A DNA stretch of 64,000 bases from Flavobacterium sp. CS20 (GCF_018080005.1 NZ_CP073015.1:1054001-1118000), one strand, 5' to 3'; shown: positions 46,127 through 56,289, counted from the first letter of the stretch. Notes: generated by a model from the sequence alone, not told the origin. Numbers and translations: made by a program.

Positions 46127-46924
46127 TGTAATTTCCTGAAACAGGTTGACTAAAAATTAAACCATTAATTATAGTCACTTATGAAATCAAAAAAAGAACA
46201 CTGGCGAAAAAAAGCTACCAAAAAGTAACTTTAGAAACCAAATTATTAGTTGTTGACCAAATCGTAAACGGTCAGCTCTCAAGAAAAGTCGCCTCAAAGA
46301 AATATGATGTTCCTCGGACAACTATTTCCTACTGGCTAAGAATTTATAGTACCTTAGCCCAACAAAAAATAGGTATGAGTAAAAATCAAGAAATCAAGAA
46401 ATTAAAAGAAAAGATCGAAGAACTGGAGTTCGTTAAAGACTTTCAGCAAGACATCATTGCTGATATGGAACTCATTACAGGAGTGGATATGGCAAAAAAG
46501 TCGTTGCCCAAAACATTAGCAAAAGAGATAGAGCGAAAGAAGAAAGACCGTATAAAAGAAAATGGCTCTATGGATGTTTTGGGATCACTAAACAAGCCTT
46601 CTACAAACGACTTAAAGCCCAACAAAAACATTGAAATAGCTAGAGATATGACTCATCAAGCTGTATATTTATAATAACCTAAGAACGCATTTTAGTCTTG
46701 ACCTTAGAAAACCAGCAGAGGTTCATTTAAATCCGAACATCAAATACAAATCGTATAGAAAAAATAACTTAAATTTACAGGAAATTAAAATATGAGCACA
46801 AAGTAAAAAGTTATTCTAATTTTTTTAAATCATTCAAAAGGCTCAGAAAAAAAATTGGAAATAACTTTTGATCGATAATCTAATCAATAACCAAAAAAGA
46901 GTCAACCTATATCAATATAATACA
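46127..46924 (+). mobile_element. IS3-type insertion sequence remnant
   Basis: Imperfect 25-bp terminal inverted repeats beginning TGTA and ending AGGTTGACT (left 46127-46151, right 46900-46924 in complement). Only 798 bp remain: orfA and the first codons of orfB, the rest deleted. The sequence between 46,680 and 46,900 shows no coding. Confidence 0.75.
46181..46674 (+). pseudogene. IS3-type OrfA, frameshifted, with truncated OrfB start
   Basis: Starts MKSKKEHWRKKATKK, then needs one extra A (ACCAAAAAGTAAC) to continue as VTLETKLLVVDQIVNGQLSR. HTH of the transposase_8/HTH_28 type (SRKVASKKYDVPRTTISYWL) is followed by a leucine-zipper-like coil (EIKKLKEKIEELEFVKDF). Inside its end, in another frame, YGCFGITKQAFYKRL is the usual OrfB N-terminus, cut off by a stop. 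Not mobile by itself. Confidence 0.75.
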
Positions 46925-47208
46925 TTGACTTTTGCACTGGTAAAAGTTGATGAAATTTTCCAAGTTTTAGAATGTCGATAAAGTTTAGAAAGAAATCTGC
47001 TCTTTTGTGTTTATCAACAAAAGCACTGTTTAATTCTGATAAATTTTTAATATCTTTGTGTTGTAGCATTTTGTCGTATTTGGAATTACAGCTTTAAATA
47101 TACTGAAAATCAGTAAATTAAAGAAACAAAAAGCTACTTTTTTTTGTAATATTTATCTTGTTTTTAGGACAATTTAAAAGTGCGAAACTTGAGTTAATTA
47201 TTACTGTT

Positions 47209-47601
47209 ATGGAAAATCAGGAAATCGATAAAAAACTTGAATCGAAAAACGTAAAATCAACAGCCATGCAAACGTTGGTTTACAAAGCACTGAGCCTATC
47301 GGATTTGGAACAACGCTTTGGAAAAGTTGAGCGTTCAACCATATTCAGGGCACTTAAATCATTCGAGGATAATTTCATCGTTCAAACAGTTAATGATGGT
47401 TCAGGTTCAGTTAAGTATGCCGTTTGCGATGAGGATTGTACATGTAATATAAATGACCTGCACGTTCATTTTTTCTGTACGCGTTGTGGCAGAACACGTT
47501 GCATGAAGGAACTGCCCATCCCCGATGTTAAACTGCCCGATGGATATACTTATGAGAATACCCAGTTCATTATTAACGGGGTGTGTCCGCACTGTCATTA
47601 A
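47209..47601 (+). CDS. Fur-family transcriptional regulator
   Basis: 130 residues from ATG 47209; frame open to 47158. Winged-helix region residues 15-60 (VERSTIFRALKSFED), then the metal-binding dimer domain with HVHFFCTRCGRTRC (His85, His87, Cys90, Cys93) and a terminal CPHC (126-129). The segment between TLVYKAL and SLSDLEQ looks shorter by about 8 residues than usual in Fur proteins, so the first DNA-binding helices may be altered. Probably controls metal-related genes; target unknown. Confidence 0.8.
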   Translation: MENQEIDKKLESKNVKSTAMQTLVYKALSLSDLEQRFGKVERSTIFRALKSFEDNFIVQTVNDGSGSVKYAVCDEDCTCNINDLHVHFFCTRCGRTRCMKELPIPDVKLPDGYTYENTQFIINGVCPHCH

Positions 47602-47683
47602 ACTTTGCAACAATTTTGCACTAACTTTTATGTAATTTTGGTGTTAATATTATTAGAATGTCTCACATTAAAAAATTATTAGT

Positions 47684-48070
47684 ATGAAGTATTATTTTGA
47701 AAAAACCACAGATTATGCTTTTGAAGAAGCAGTAGAAAAAGTAACCGAAGAACTTAAAAAAGAAGAGTTCGGGGTACTGACCGAGATTGATGTGCAGCCT
47801 ACATTGAAAAAGAAACTGGATGTCGATTTCAGAAAATACCTAATTTTGGGGGCTTGCAATCCGCCATTTGCACATAAAGCACTGCAAGCCGAAAACAAAA
47901 TCGGAGCCATGCTACCCTGCAATGTGATTGTGCAGGAACTGGAGAATGGCAAAACAGAAGTAGTCGCCGTTGACCCAGTGGCATCCATGAAGGCGGTTCA
48001 AAATGACAAATTAGGTGGTATTGCTGGCGAAATCAGGGCGAAACTTGAAAAGGTCATTGAAAACGTATAA
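47684..48070 (+). CDS. DUF302 family protein
   Basis: 128 residues. Pattern of DUF302: MKYYFEKTTDYAFEEAVEKV, GVLTEIDVQPTLKKKL, YLILGACNPPFAHKALQAE (about 52-70) and LLPCN-like MLPCNVIVQEL. A small cytoplasmic alpha/beta protein of unknown role, often found near metal or redox regulators; here 82 bp after a Fur-family gene, which fits. Confidence 0.85.
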   Translation: MKYYFEKTTDYAFEEAVEKVTEELKKEEFGVLTEIDVQPTLKKKLDVDFRKYLILGACNPPFAHKALQAENKIGAMLPCNVIVQELENGKTEVVAVDPVASMKAVQNDKLGGIAGEIRAKLEKVIENV

Positions 48071-48129
48071 TAACTTAATAATCATGATAAAAATTAATCG
48101 AAATAAAAAAGAGGATTGTTACATTCTTA

Positions 48130-49085
48130 TTGACGAGTTTTATCATTTACATGGCAATTTGTTTATCTCTTATCTATTGGTCGATACCTGAAATAAAGAA
48201 CATTAAAAACTACGATTTTAGTTCAATCGAGGAAAATTCAGGTTCTTCTCTTGGAGAAACGCAATGGATTAAAACCAGAGATGGATTTGAATTATTCAAC
48301 AGAATTTATAAAAGCGAAAGCAAAGATGTAATGATTTTAATTCATGGCTCTGGTTCTGAAAGCAGGTATTTGTCAAGTTTATCCGATTCAATTGCAAAAA
48401 AAAATTGCCACAGTACTGACGCCTGATTTAAGAGGACACGGAAATAATAAAGAAAAAAAAAGGAGAAGTTGAGTACATAGGACAACTTGAAAACGACATT
48501 GAAGATTTGATTGAGTTCAGCAAACAAAATCTCAAAGCTGATAAAATCATATTGGCAGGACACTCATCGGGAGGCGGTTTAGTTTTAAAGTTTATCGGCA
48601 ACCCTAAAAACACAAAAGTTGACAGGGCAATTATGCTTGCACCTTATTTGGGATACGATGCAATAACGGTTAAACCGAACAGTGGCGGTTGGGTGACGGT
48701 TGCGTTGAAAAGGATAATCGGACTATCGATGTTGAATAACATTGGGATAAAGATGCTCAATGGACTTCCGGTTTTGTTTTTCAACCGGCCGGAAAGTGTT
48801 AATGATGAACTCCAGGTTCCTTTTTATTCGTTCCGAATGACGATAGATTTTACGCCCAAGAATTATAAAGAAGACATAAGAAATATAAATATCCCGTGCC
48901 TGGTTTTAGTAGGAAAGCAAGACGAAAGTTTTTATCCCGAACAATTTGAAGTTGCTTTTAAACCAGCCGACAAATTTGTCAAGACATTAATATTGGACGA
49001 TGCGAAACATTTAAGTCTTGTTGATAAACAAAAGACATTTGAAATAATTAAAGAATGGGTGAAAGAAACAGAGCACGAAAATTAA
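48130..49085 (+). pseudogene. alpha/beta hydrolase, two poly-A frameshifts
   Basis: N-terminal membrane anchor (FIIYMAICLSLIYWS), then MILIHGSGSESRYL (oxyanion region), TPDLRGHGNN, and the nucleophile elbow LAGHSSGGGLVLKF with Ser in GHSSGG. Late Asp (VLVGKQDESF) and His (DDAKHLSL) complete the triad. The frame breaks in two runs of nine A (48,396-48,404 and 48,453-48,461); eight A in each restores one continuous frame of about 317 codons. Either mis-called homopolymers or slipped-strand phase variation. Confidence 0.75.
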
Positions 49086-49184
49086 AATCTGCTTCGCAGA
49101 CAGAAAAGAAAACTATGGAGAAATCCTTGTGAAAAGTTTAGCCACGTTAGACAAGTTTTTAGATGACGGAATGAATGCCGAGTA

Positions 49185-49305
49185 GCCGCCAACACATGGT
49201 ATAGTGCATGCGGGTTTCAGAGGTTTGCGAAGGCTTGTGGCTCGTAAAAAAAGTCGGTGTAAACTGATAGGAAATCGCTTCGTAATCCCGCACGACACCT
49301 AAACT
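49185..49305 (+). other. solitary attC-like relic outside the array
   Basis: GCCGCCAAC then GGTATAGTGCATGCGGG, a 60-nt loop with the CTGATAGGAAA motif common to the array's attC sites, then CCCGCACGACACC. The right GTT core is gone. It lies 100 bp after the hydrolase stop, suggesting that gene was once a cassette. Confidence 0.5.
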
Positions 49306-49453
49306 GAAAAAATGTCAAGGCTGTTTTATGGCTAATGGTGAATGTTATTTTATATATATCTTTCTATGTATTGGGGTTCTTAAAAAATACGTCGGTATTA
49401 TACTTTCATCTGTTTATTAACGATACTATTTCATTAAAAATGGTATAATATCA

Positions 49454-50212
49454 TTATAGTGCGGTCAATCCACCATCAATAACTAATTCAGAGCCTGTCA
49501 TATAAGAAGATTCATCAGAAGCAAGAAATAAAACACCATACGCAATTTCTTCTAATTTTGCCCCTCTACCCAAAGGTGTTCCAGAAAGTGAATTCATTTT
49601 AAAATCATCAGAACCTTTCATCTGTGTTGTCATAGGAGTTTCTACATAACCTGGATGAACGGAGTTGACACGAATGTTATCCTTGGCTAATTCAACTGTC
49701 GCCCCTTTGGAATAGATTCTTGAACCACCTTTTGATGCCGTATAGGCCGTACCATTACCTCCACCAATAATACCTCCTACGGATGAAATATTGATAATGG
49801 AACCTGCTCCTTCTTTTTTCATATAAGGAACAACGGTTTTAACTCCTATGAACTGACCTAAAAGATTAACCGAAAGTACTTTGTTGAATTCTTCTACGGT
49901 TCTTTCTTCCAATGATCCCATGATATCACCAAGAATACCTGCATTATTAACCAGTACGTCAATTTTACCAAAAGCGGTCTCCGCTTTTTGAGCTACTGTT
50001 TTCCAGCTCTCTTCCGAGCTTACATCATGGACGACATATTCCACAACACCACCATTAGCCTTTATTTCAGCGGCAACGGATTTTAATTTTTCTTCTTGTA
50101 TATCGGTGATGATTACTTTTGCCCCTTCTTTGGCAAATAGTTTAGCTTCTGTCGCACCCATACCACCAGCAAGACCAGTGATAATTGCGACTTTGTTTTC
50201 TAATCTGTTCAT
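49454..50212 (-). CDS. short-chain dehydrogenase/reductase
   Basis: 252 residues. NAD(P)-binding TGLAGGMG (13-20), NNAG (about 89-92), catalytic Ser in INISSVGG, YTASKGG (Tyr and Lys, about 155-161) and C-terminal SELVIDGGL. Typical classical SDR, related in outline to 3-alpha/20-beta-hydroxysteroid or glucose dehydrogenases; substrate unknown. Stands alone on the minus strand, 244 bp downstream of the glycerophosphodiesterase gene across a gap with nothing recognisable. Confidence 0.9.
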   Translation of the reverse strand: MNRLENKVAIITGLAGGMGATEAKLFAKEGAKVIITDIQEEKLKSVAAEIKANGGVVEYVVHDVSSEESWKTVAQKAETAFGKIDVLVNNAGILGDIMGSLEERTVEEFNKVLSVNLLGQFIGVKTVVPYMKKEGAGSIINISSVGGIIGGGNGTAYTASKGGSRIYSKGATVELAKDNIRVNSVHPGYVETPMTTQMKGSDDFKMNSLSGTPLGRGAKLEEIAYGVLFLASDESSYMTGSELVIDGGLTAL

Positions 50213-50456
50213 GCTTATATATTTTTTAATTTAAAATCGAATTTAATTAAATTCCATTTAAATATTAATAAGTTTCACATAAATTTAATGAACTAAAACA
50301 TCAGCCTACAAACAATTATCAAAAGTTTAGATTTTTGAATACTTTTTATTTCTAAGTCCTAAGATTTTCAGTTTTCTTTCTTTAAGTTGGTGGTTTTTAT
50401 CTTATTTCTCCTTATATTTTATCAATTAACACTATAATTCATTTAGTTTATCAATA

Positions 50457-51338
50457 TTAACGATGTAAATTTTTCGATTTAAGAAATGCTAATAGTTCTT
50501 CAGGTAAATCAGTCTGAATTACATTGACATACTTTTCATTTAAGACTTTTTCAAAACCAGAACCTTTTTCTTGCAATTCCAAATCATCGATATCTCCCAT
50601 GGTTTTTACCAAGATACGCATCCCTTTATATGCCATTTTTTTCATTAAATAATCATTATAAAAATCATGGTCGATGTGTACAATTTTTATATCGTCATAT
50701 TTTAGCATATCTTCTACATCACAAGTAGAATATGCCCTTGGCATAATTTTAATTTCTGGATTCAACTTATGTATATGGGGGAAATATCTAAAATTATGTA
50801 AAAAGAAAAGCACTTGCTTTTCAGCATTATGCTTTTCAATAAGTTTAAAGGTTTTAACCACAGCTTCTTTATCATCCAACTTAAAGTCAACATCTATCAT
50901 AATTTTATCTTTAGTAAGCTTTAGAACCTCGTCGAAAGTGGGTACGGCTTGATTGGTTGGTTTTTCATTAAACAATAAATGCAATTTTTTTAATTCATCT
51001 AATGTAAAAGAACTGACTTCTCCAGTACCATCTGTTGTACGATCGACAGTAGCATCATGCATAATGATTAATTTTCCATCCTTAGTTTGTCTTAAATCCA
51101 ATTCGATAATATCCACTCCTAAACGGATACTTTCTTTCATTGCGACTATCGAATTTTCTGGATAATTTTGATGAGCTGAACGATGAGCCATTACCAGAAT
51201 TTCCTCTGGTTCATTATTAAAAACATGTAATATACTATCTAATCTTGTTGTGATCTGTGCCTGAACTTGCAGAGCTATGAATAAAAGAAAGAATAGATTT
51301 TGGAAAGCTTTTGTTGTTATATTTAGATTTCTTTTCAT
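50457..51338 (-). CDS. glycerophosphodiester phosphodiesterase, exported
   Basis: 293 residues from ATG 51338 (signal peptide ending QVQAQ); an upstream ATG at 51362 would overlap SusD and lacks a clean signal. GDPD motifs: AHR (51-53, His52 and Arg53), IIELDLRQTKDG (Glu79, Asp81) and IIMHD (His94), with metal-binding acidic residues. Hydrolyses glycerophosphodiesters to glycerol-3-phosphate and an alcohol. It is encoded 11 bp after susD in the same direction, so the uptake system probably imports phosphodiester compounds. Confidence 0.9.
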   Translation of the reverse strand: MKRNLNITTKAFQNLFFLLFIALQVQAQITTRLDSILHVFNNEPEEILVMAHRSAHQNYPENSIVAMKESIRLGVDIIELDLRQTKDGKLIIMHDATVDRTTDGTGEVSSFTLDELKKLHLLFNEKPTNQAVPTFDEVLKLTKDKIMIDVDFKLDDKEAVVKTFKLIEKHNAEKQVLFFLHNFRYFPHIHKLNPEIKIMPRAYSTCDVEDMLKYDDIKIVHIDHDFYNDYLMKKMAYKGMRILVKTMGDIDDLELQEKGSGFEKVLNEKYVNVIQTDLPEELLAFLKSKNLHR

Positions 51339-51348
51339 TTTAAAATTT

Positions 51349-52887
51349 TTAGTATCCGTCATTTTGTGGAAATTCTACTGTGCTTAAATCGATTTGAGAT
51401 TGTGGTATCGGTCTTAGTTTATGATAATCCATGATATTAGGTTCAGCATTAGGATTATATAGCCTTGTCCGCTCTATTAATTTTCCTGTTCTTGCTAAGT
51501 CCATCCAACGTTTCTCCTCAGCACCTAATTCTAAAGCTCTTTCATCTAAAATTTTATCCATGTCTATTTGCGATGCGGTCACTAAAGGAATCATAGTACC
51601 TTCTTTTGATGCTCTAATACGAACTTCATTTAAGTAATCAGCGACTTCTTGTTTTTTATCCTGCTTTAAAAGTGCTTCTGCTGCCAACAAATAAGTTTCT
51701 GAAAGTCGATATACAAAAAAGTCTCGAAAACCTGCTCTGTCTTGAAAACTGGCACGTGTGGGATCATCATGTTTTTTTATACCCCAATGCATTTTATCGA
51801 TATTAGGAGCTATTTTTGAAGGAACATCTGATTCTACCTGCCAAACAACAGTATCTCCTATAGCTTTACCTTCTGGCAAAGTTGCTTCATTATTGTAAAA
51901 CCAGGTATATCTAAATGTAACATCAAATCGAGAATCATTTTCAGAAAATAAATTTCTAAAAAATTCAGTAGGACGAAATCGAGTATATGGTCTTCCTCCT
52001 TGAGTTACGTCTCGTTTAAGCCCAGGATATTGATCATAGGCTGGAGTAAAAAAAAGATGACCTTGGTTTCCATCTCCATTAAAAAGCGGGTCTCGAATGT
52101 ATTGAACTGCAAAAATTATCTCTTCATTTACCTGATTATTATAATCAAACACATCAGCATAATTACTCAGTAATGCATAAGGACCTTCTTGTATAATCAT
52201 TTTAGCAGCGTTTTCTGCACCTTCATAATCATTCAACAATAAGTCAATCAAAGCTAATTGTTGCAAGGTCGCTCCTTTTGTAACTCTACCATACTCATCT
52301 TGTGTATAGTCTAAGTTATTTACAGCATATTCGGTATCTTCTTTCATTTTTTCCCAAATGCTAATCCTATCGGTTCTTACATCTTCTGTATTTACGCCTT
52401 CTGTTTCAGTATCTCTATAGACTACATCGCCATACTGTATGGTCAGCCAGTAATAATAATGAGCTCTTAAAAATCTTACTTCAGCTTTATAGGTTGTTTT
52501 CAGAGCCTCATCCATATCAACATTATCTATACGATCAAGTATTGTATTAGAAGCATTAATTCCGGCATAGCAGGTACTCCATATATCTTCTAAATAACCC
52601 ATAGATGAGTTCAATTCAGAACTGTATCTGTCCATACCTTTATAACCGCCATCCTTACCGTGGCGGAACAAATCTGTACCAAAAGTAGTTAGAGTAAAGC
52701 CAGGCTGAGATCCATATAAATCTCTGAGATATGAATAAACACCATTCACACCGTCAACTATTCCCGAAGGAGTATTGAATATAGTATTGGGAGTAGCTTC
52801 TGAAACAGGGTCTTCGTCTAAACTACATGAATAGAAAACACCCAATGCTAACACTGATAAAATGATTAAAAAATTTATTTTTTTCAT
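51349..52887 (-). CDS. SusD/RagB family outer-membrane lipoprotein
   Basis: 512 residues. Lipobox FYSC (Cys21), then SLDEDPV, the usual SusD N-terminus. TPR-rich N-terminal half and a C-terminal SusD domain with EKRWMDLARTGKL and DYHKLRPIPQSQID near the end. Surface lid of the SusC transporter and substrate binder. 12 bp separate it from susC. Confidence 0.95.
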   Translation of the reverse strand: MKKINFLIILSVLALGVFYSCSLDEDPVSEATPNTIFNTPSGIVDGVNGVYSYLRDLYGSQPGFTLTTFGTDLFRHGKDGGYKGMDRYSSELNSSMGYLEDIWSTCYAGINASNTILDRIDNVDMDEALKTTYKAEVRFLRAHYYYWLTIQYGDVVYRDTETEGVNTEDVRTDRISIWEKMKEDTEYAVNNLDYTQDEYGRVTKGATLQQLALIDLLLNDYEGAENAAKMIIQEGPYALLSNYADVFDYNNQVNEEIIFAVQYIRDPLFNGDGNQGHLFFTPAYDQYPGLKRDVTQGGRPYTRFRPTEFFRNLFSENDSRFDVTFRYTWFYNNEATLPEGKAIGDTVVWQVESDVPSKIAPNIDKMHWGIKKHDDPTRASFQDRAGFRDFFVYRLSETYLLAAEALLKQDKKQEVADYLNEVRIRASKEGTMIPLVTASQIDMDKILDERALELGAEEKRWMDLARTGKLIERTRLYNPNAEPNIMDYHKLRPIPQSQIDLSTVEFPQNDGY

Positions 52888-52898
52888 GATAAATAAAA

Positions 52899-55800
52899 TT
52901 AAAAAGTTACATTAAGATTTAAAGAGTACATTTTGGTAGAAGGATATAAAGCTCTTTCACCATTAGATTCAAACTCAGGATCAAATCCCTCATAAGAAGT
53001 AAATGTAAAGGGGTTTTCACCTATTAGAGTTAATGTTAGGTCTTGAATATTGAGATTTTTTGTCAATTTTTTAGGCAAAGAATAGCTCAAAGCTATATTC
53101 CTTATCCTCACAAAGCTCACATCTTTATAAGCTAAGGTAGATCCTAAGAAAACGCTTTCCTGACTTACATTAGGGCGTGGATTTGCGTTGGTAGGATTTT
53201 CTGGCGTCCAATAATCAACATCTAAATTATTATATCTTCCTGCAAGTCTGTTATTATTGACGTAAAATTGAGAAAAGGTCTTGTAGTTTTGACGGGTATA
53301 GAGTACAAAAGATAGGGCTAAATTTTTATAGGTAAAGCTATTGGTAAGACCGCCTATCCATTCAGGGTTTGCAGAACCGATGATGGTTCTATCATCCGCA
53401 TTGTATAAACCATCATTATTGATATCTTCAATTTTTATATCTCCAGGTGCAAATCCTGTCGCTTCTGCCACTTCTGCTTCATTTGTCTGCCAAATACCAA
53501 TTTTTTTATAATCGTAAAAGACATTGATAGGTTGCCCAATAAACCAATTATTTCCAACATCATCCTGACCGTTTCCAAAAAGTTCGGTAATTTTATTTTT
53601 ATTGGTAGCAAAAGACAAATCAGCTCTCCAATTAAAATCTGAAGAATTAAGAATATTTTTAAAGGATAAGTTTATTTCTAAACCTTTATTTCTTGTAGAT
53701 CCAATGTTTTCTAAAACACTTTCAAAACCCGTACTCGTAGGGATACTTCTCGGTAACAAAAGATCTTCTGTATCAGCTACATAATAATTTATAGAACCTC
53801 CTATGTGTTGGTTCCAGAATTCAAAATCAAGACCCAAGTTGAATTGTTTTGTAGTTTCCCACCGCAAATCTGGATTTGATAAAGAACCAGGAACAAAACC
53901 AAGAACACCATTATCTCCAAAAGCATAGGAACTTGAATTTAAAAAACTAAAAGTTTGATAGGGTTGTATTCCTGTATTTCCAGTTTCTCCATAGCTAACC
54001 CGAAGTTTTAGATCTGAGAAAGTAGGTAATTTAAAAAATGGTTCGTCAGAAATACGCCAAGCCAAAGTCGCTGAAGGAAAGAATCCCCATTTATTTCCTT
54101 CTGCAAAACGAGATGAACCATCAGTTCGAGCGGTTACAGTTAGGAGATAGCGTTTTTTAAATTGGTAATTAAGACGTCCAGTATAAGAGAGAAGCCTCCA
54201 CTTTTGATAATTAGATCCAACTCCTGTGATTTCAGTAGCAGACCCTAAATTATTATACGATTGTGAATCATAGGGCAAATCTCTGACATTTATAAAACTT
54301 GACCTCGTGACTTGATTTTGATAACTTTGCACTAAGGTTGTTGATAGTGAATGAGATTCATTAAATTCATGATCATAGCTTAAAATATTTTCTACGGTTA
54401 TAGAAATAATATCAAAATTATTTTTTCCAGCCAAAGAAGCTCCTCCTTGAGAATTAGTGGTTTCACTTCCATAAAAATAGCCTTGCTTTCCAAATTGTAG
54501 ATCAGGATCGACTTTCAACTGGTAGGTCAAATCATCTGTTATTTTATATTCCCCATAAATACTCGAAAAAATACGAGTTTTAAAACGTTCATCTACTGAA
54601 TTTTGAATATCAGATAACGGATTTACGCGTTGGCTTTCATCATTTGTAGGACGAAAACGAATGTTTCCTTCTTCATCATAAGGAACCCCTAAAGGGCTTA
54701 AACGCAACACATTATCATACAAGTCGTTTTGGGTAAAATCTTGTTTTGAATAGCTACCGAATGAGGACACACCAAACTTAAATCTCTCATTTACTTTATG
54801 ATCTAAATTTATTCTTAAAGATGCCCTGTTATAAGTTGAGCTTTCAACAATTCCCTTTTCATCAAAAAAATTTATAGATGTAGCAAACTGTGTTTTTTGA
54901 TTGCCACCCCTAATAGATATTTGGTGATTCTGTTTATAGCCTGGGTCGTATGTAAAATCCTGCCAATCTGTAAAGTTTCCGTTTGCCAAAGATTCTAAAG
55001 CGATATTATCAAAAATCTCCTCATCGTCTGGATAGCTTCCATCAGGTCGTATGGTTCGGTTAGCTTCTCTCCTTAGTTGGGCAAACTCTTCACCGTTCAT
55101 CAAGTCAATTTTATGAATTACAGAGGTTATACCGTAATAACCGTCATAGGTGATGCGAGTCTCTCCTATCTCTCCTCTTTTGGTAGTGATAAGAATAACA
55201 CCGTTTGAAGCCCTAGAACCATAAATAGCTGTGGCAGATGCGTCTTTTAAAATCTCAAAAGAAGCTATATCATTGGGGTTAATGTCATTTAAACCGCCAC
55301 TGATGGGAATGCCGTCTAATACAATCAAAGGTTCATTATCAGCACCGATAGATCGTGCACCCCTTATGCGTATGTTAGTTGGCGAACCAGGCTCATGACC
55401 ACCATTAAAAACATCTACTCCCGAAACTTGCCCTTTTAATAACTGTAAAGGATTGGCTACTGGTATATTTTTAAAATCTTCACTATTTACAGATTCTACT
55501 GAACCCGTTACATCCCGTTTTTTTTGCTTTCCATAACCTATTAAAACCACTTCGTTTAAGCTCGTAACATCACTTTCTAATTGAATATTTATTACTCTAC
55601 GCTCATTAACTGAAATGGTTTGTGGAATGTAACCTAAATATGAATATTCCAATTCTACGTCTAAATTAGGGACATCAACAATATATCGACCGTCTAAATC
55701 GGTTATGGCACCTGTATTAATCCCTTTTACTTTTATATTCACTCCTGGTATAGGTTCTCCTGATGTTTTATCGGTTACTACCCCAGTAACTTTTCCTGGT

Positions 55801-56180
55801 TCATCCTTTTGAATTATGATGATATTGTTTCCATTAACCTCATAAGTAAGAAATGTTTTTTCTAGTAAACGCTTTAACACTTGTTCTATACTTTGATTTT
55901 CAAATTTTAGGCTTAGATTTTGGTAATTATTTACTTGTTCTTGGTTAAATACAAACTTTAAGTTACTCTGGGCTTCCACTTGTCTAAACCCATCTATTAA
56001 AGGTGCATTATTGAGTTCTACAGAAACTTTTATTTCAGAAATGTTCTGTGCCTTTACAATCCCAATATTATATAAGGATAACAATAGCATAAAAATCAAT
56101 GATGTTTTTATAAATTTTTTAGAAAAAGAAATATTTTTGTTCCAACTAAAAAATAGAATTGTTTTGTAAGAAATTTTCAT
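52899..56180 (-). CDS. SusC/RagA TonB-dependent transporter with STN signalling domain
   Basis: 1,093 residues, complete. After a signal/transmembrane region (about 25-45), residues 50-105 form an STN domain (VSVELNNAPLIDGFRQVEAQ), then a carboxypeptidase-regulatory-like domain (130-205), the plug (about 215-330 with IRIRGARSIGADNEPLIVLDG and ATAIYGSRASNGVILITTK) and a beta barrel ending NLNVTF. The STN domain couples substrate binding to the FecR-type anti-sigma factor encoded 109 bp upstream, so the operon is probably induced by its substrate. Confidence 0.95.
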   Translation of the reverse strand: MKISYKTILFFSWNKNISFSKKFIKTSLIFMLLLSLYNIGIVKAQNISEIKVSVELNNAPLIDGFRQVEAQSNLKFVFNQEQVNNYQNLSLKFENQSIEQVLKRLLEKTFLTYEVNGNNIIIIQKDEPGKVTGVVTDKTSGEPIPGVNIKVKGINTGAITDLDGRYIVDVPNLDVELEYSYLGYIPQTISVNERRVINIQLESDVTSLNEVVLIGYGKQKKRDVTGSVESVNSEDFKNIPVANPLQLLKGQVSGVDVFNGGHEPGSPTNIRIRGARSIGADNEPLIVLDGIPISGGLNDINPNDIASFEILKDASATAIYGSRASNGVILITTKRGEIGETRITYDGYYGITSVIHKIDLMNGEEFAQLRREANRTIRPDGSYPDDEEIFDNIALESLANGNFTDWQDFTYDPGYKQNHQISIRGGNQKTQFATSINFFDEKGIVESSTYNRASLRINLDHKVNERFKFGVSSFGSYSKQDFTQNDLYDNVLRLSPLGVPYDEEGNIRFRPTNDESQRVNPLSDIQNSVDERFKTRIFSSIYGEYKITDDLTYQLKVDPDLQFGKQGYFYGSETTNSQGGASLAGKNNFDIISITVENILSYDHEFNESHSLSTTLVQSYQNQVTRSSFINVRDLPYDSQSYNNLGSATEITGVGSNYQKWRLLSYTGRLNYQFKKRYLLTVTARTDGSSRFAEGNKWGFFPSATLAWRISDEPFFKLPTFSDLKLRVSYGETGNTGIQPYQTFSFLNSSSYAFGDNGVLGFVPGSLSNPDLRWETTKQFNLGLDFEFWNQHIGGSINYYVADTEDLLLPRSIPTSTGFESVLENIGSTRNKGLEINLSFKNILNSSDFNWRADLSFATNKNKITELFGNGQDDVGNNWFIGQPINVFYDYKKIGIWQTNEAEVAEATGFAPGDIKIEDINNDGLYNADDRTIIGSANPEWIGGLTNSFTYKNLALSFVLYTRQNYKTFSQFYVNNNRLAGRYNNLDVDYWTPENPTNANPRPNVSQESVFLGSTLAYKDVSFVRIRNIALSYSLPKKLTKNLNIQDLTLTLIGENPFTFTSYEGFDPEFESNGERALYPSTKMYSLNLNVTF

Positions 56181-56289
56181 AAATTTGAATGTTTAATAGT
56201 TTGAGATGGTTATTGAATTGAATGTTTTTGAATTAATCCAGTAATTCAAAATACAAATATCGGTCTAGTAGGTTTTACCTAAAGTTTTT

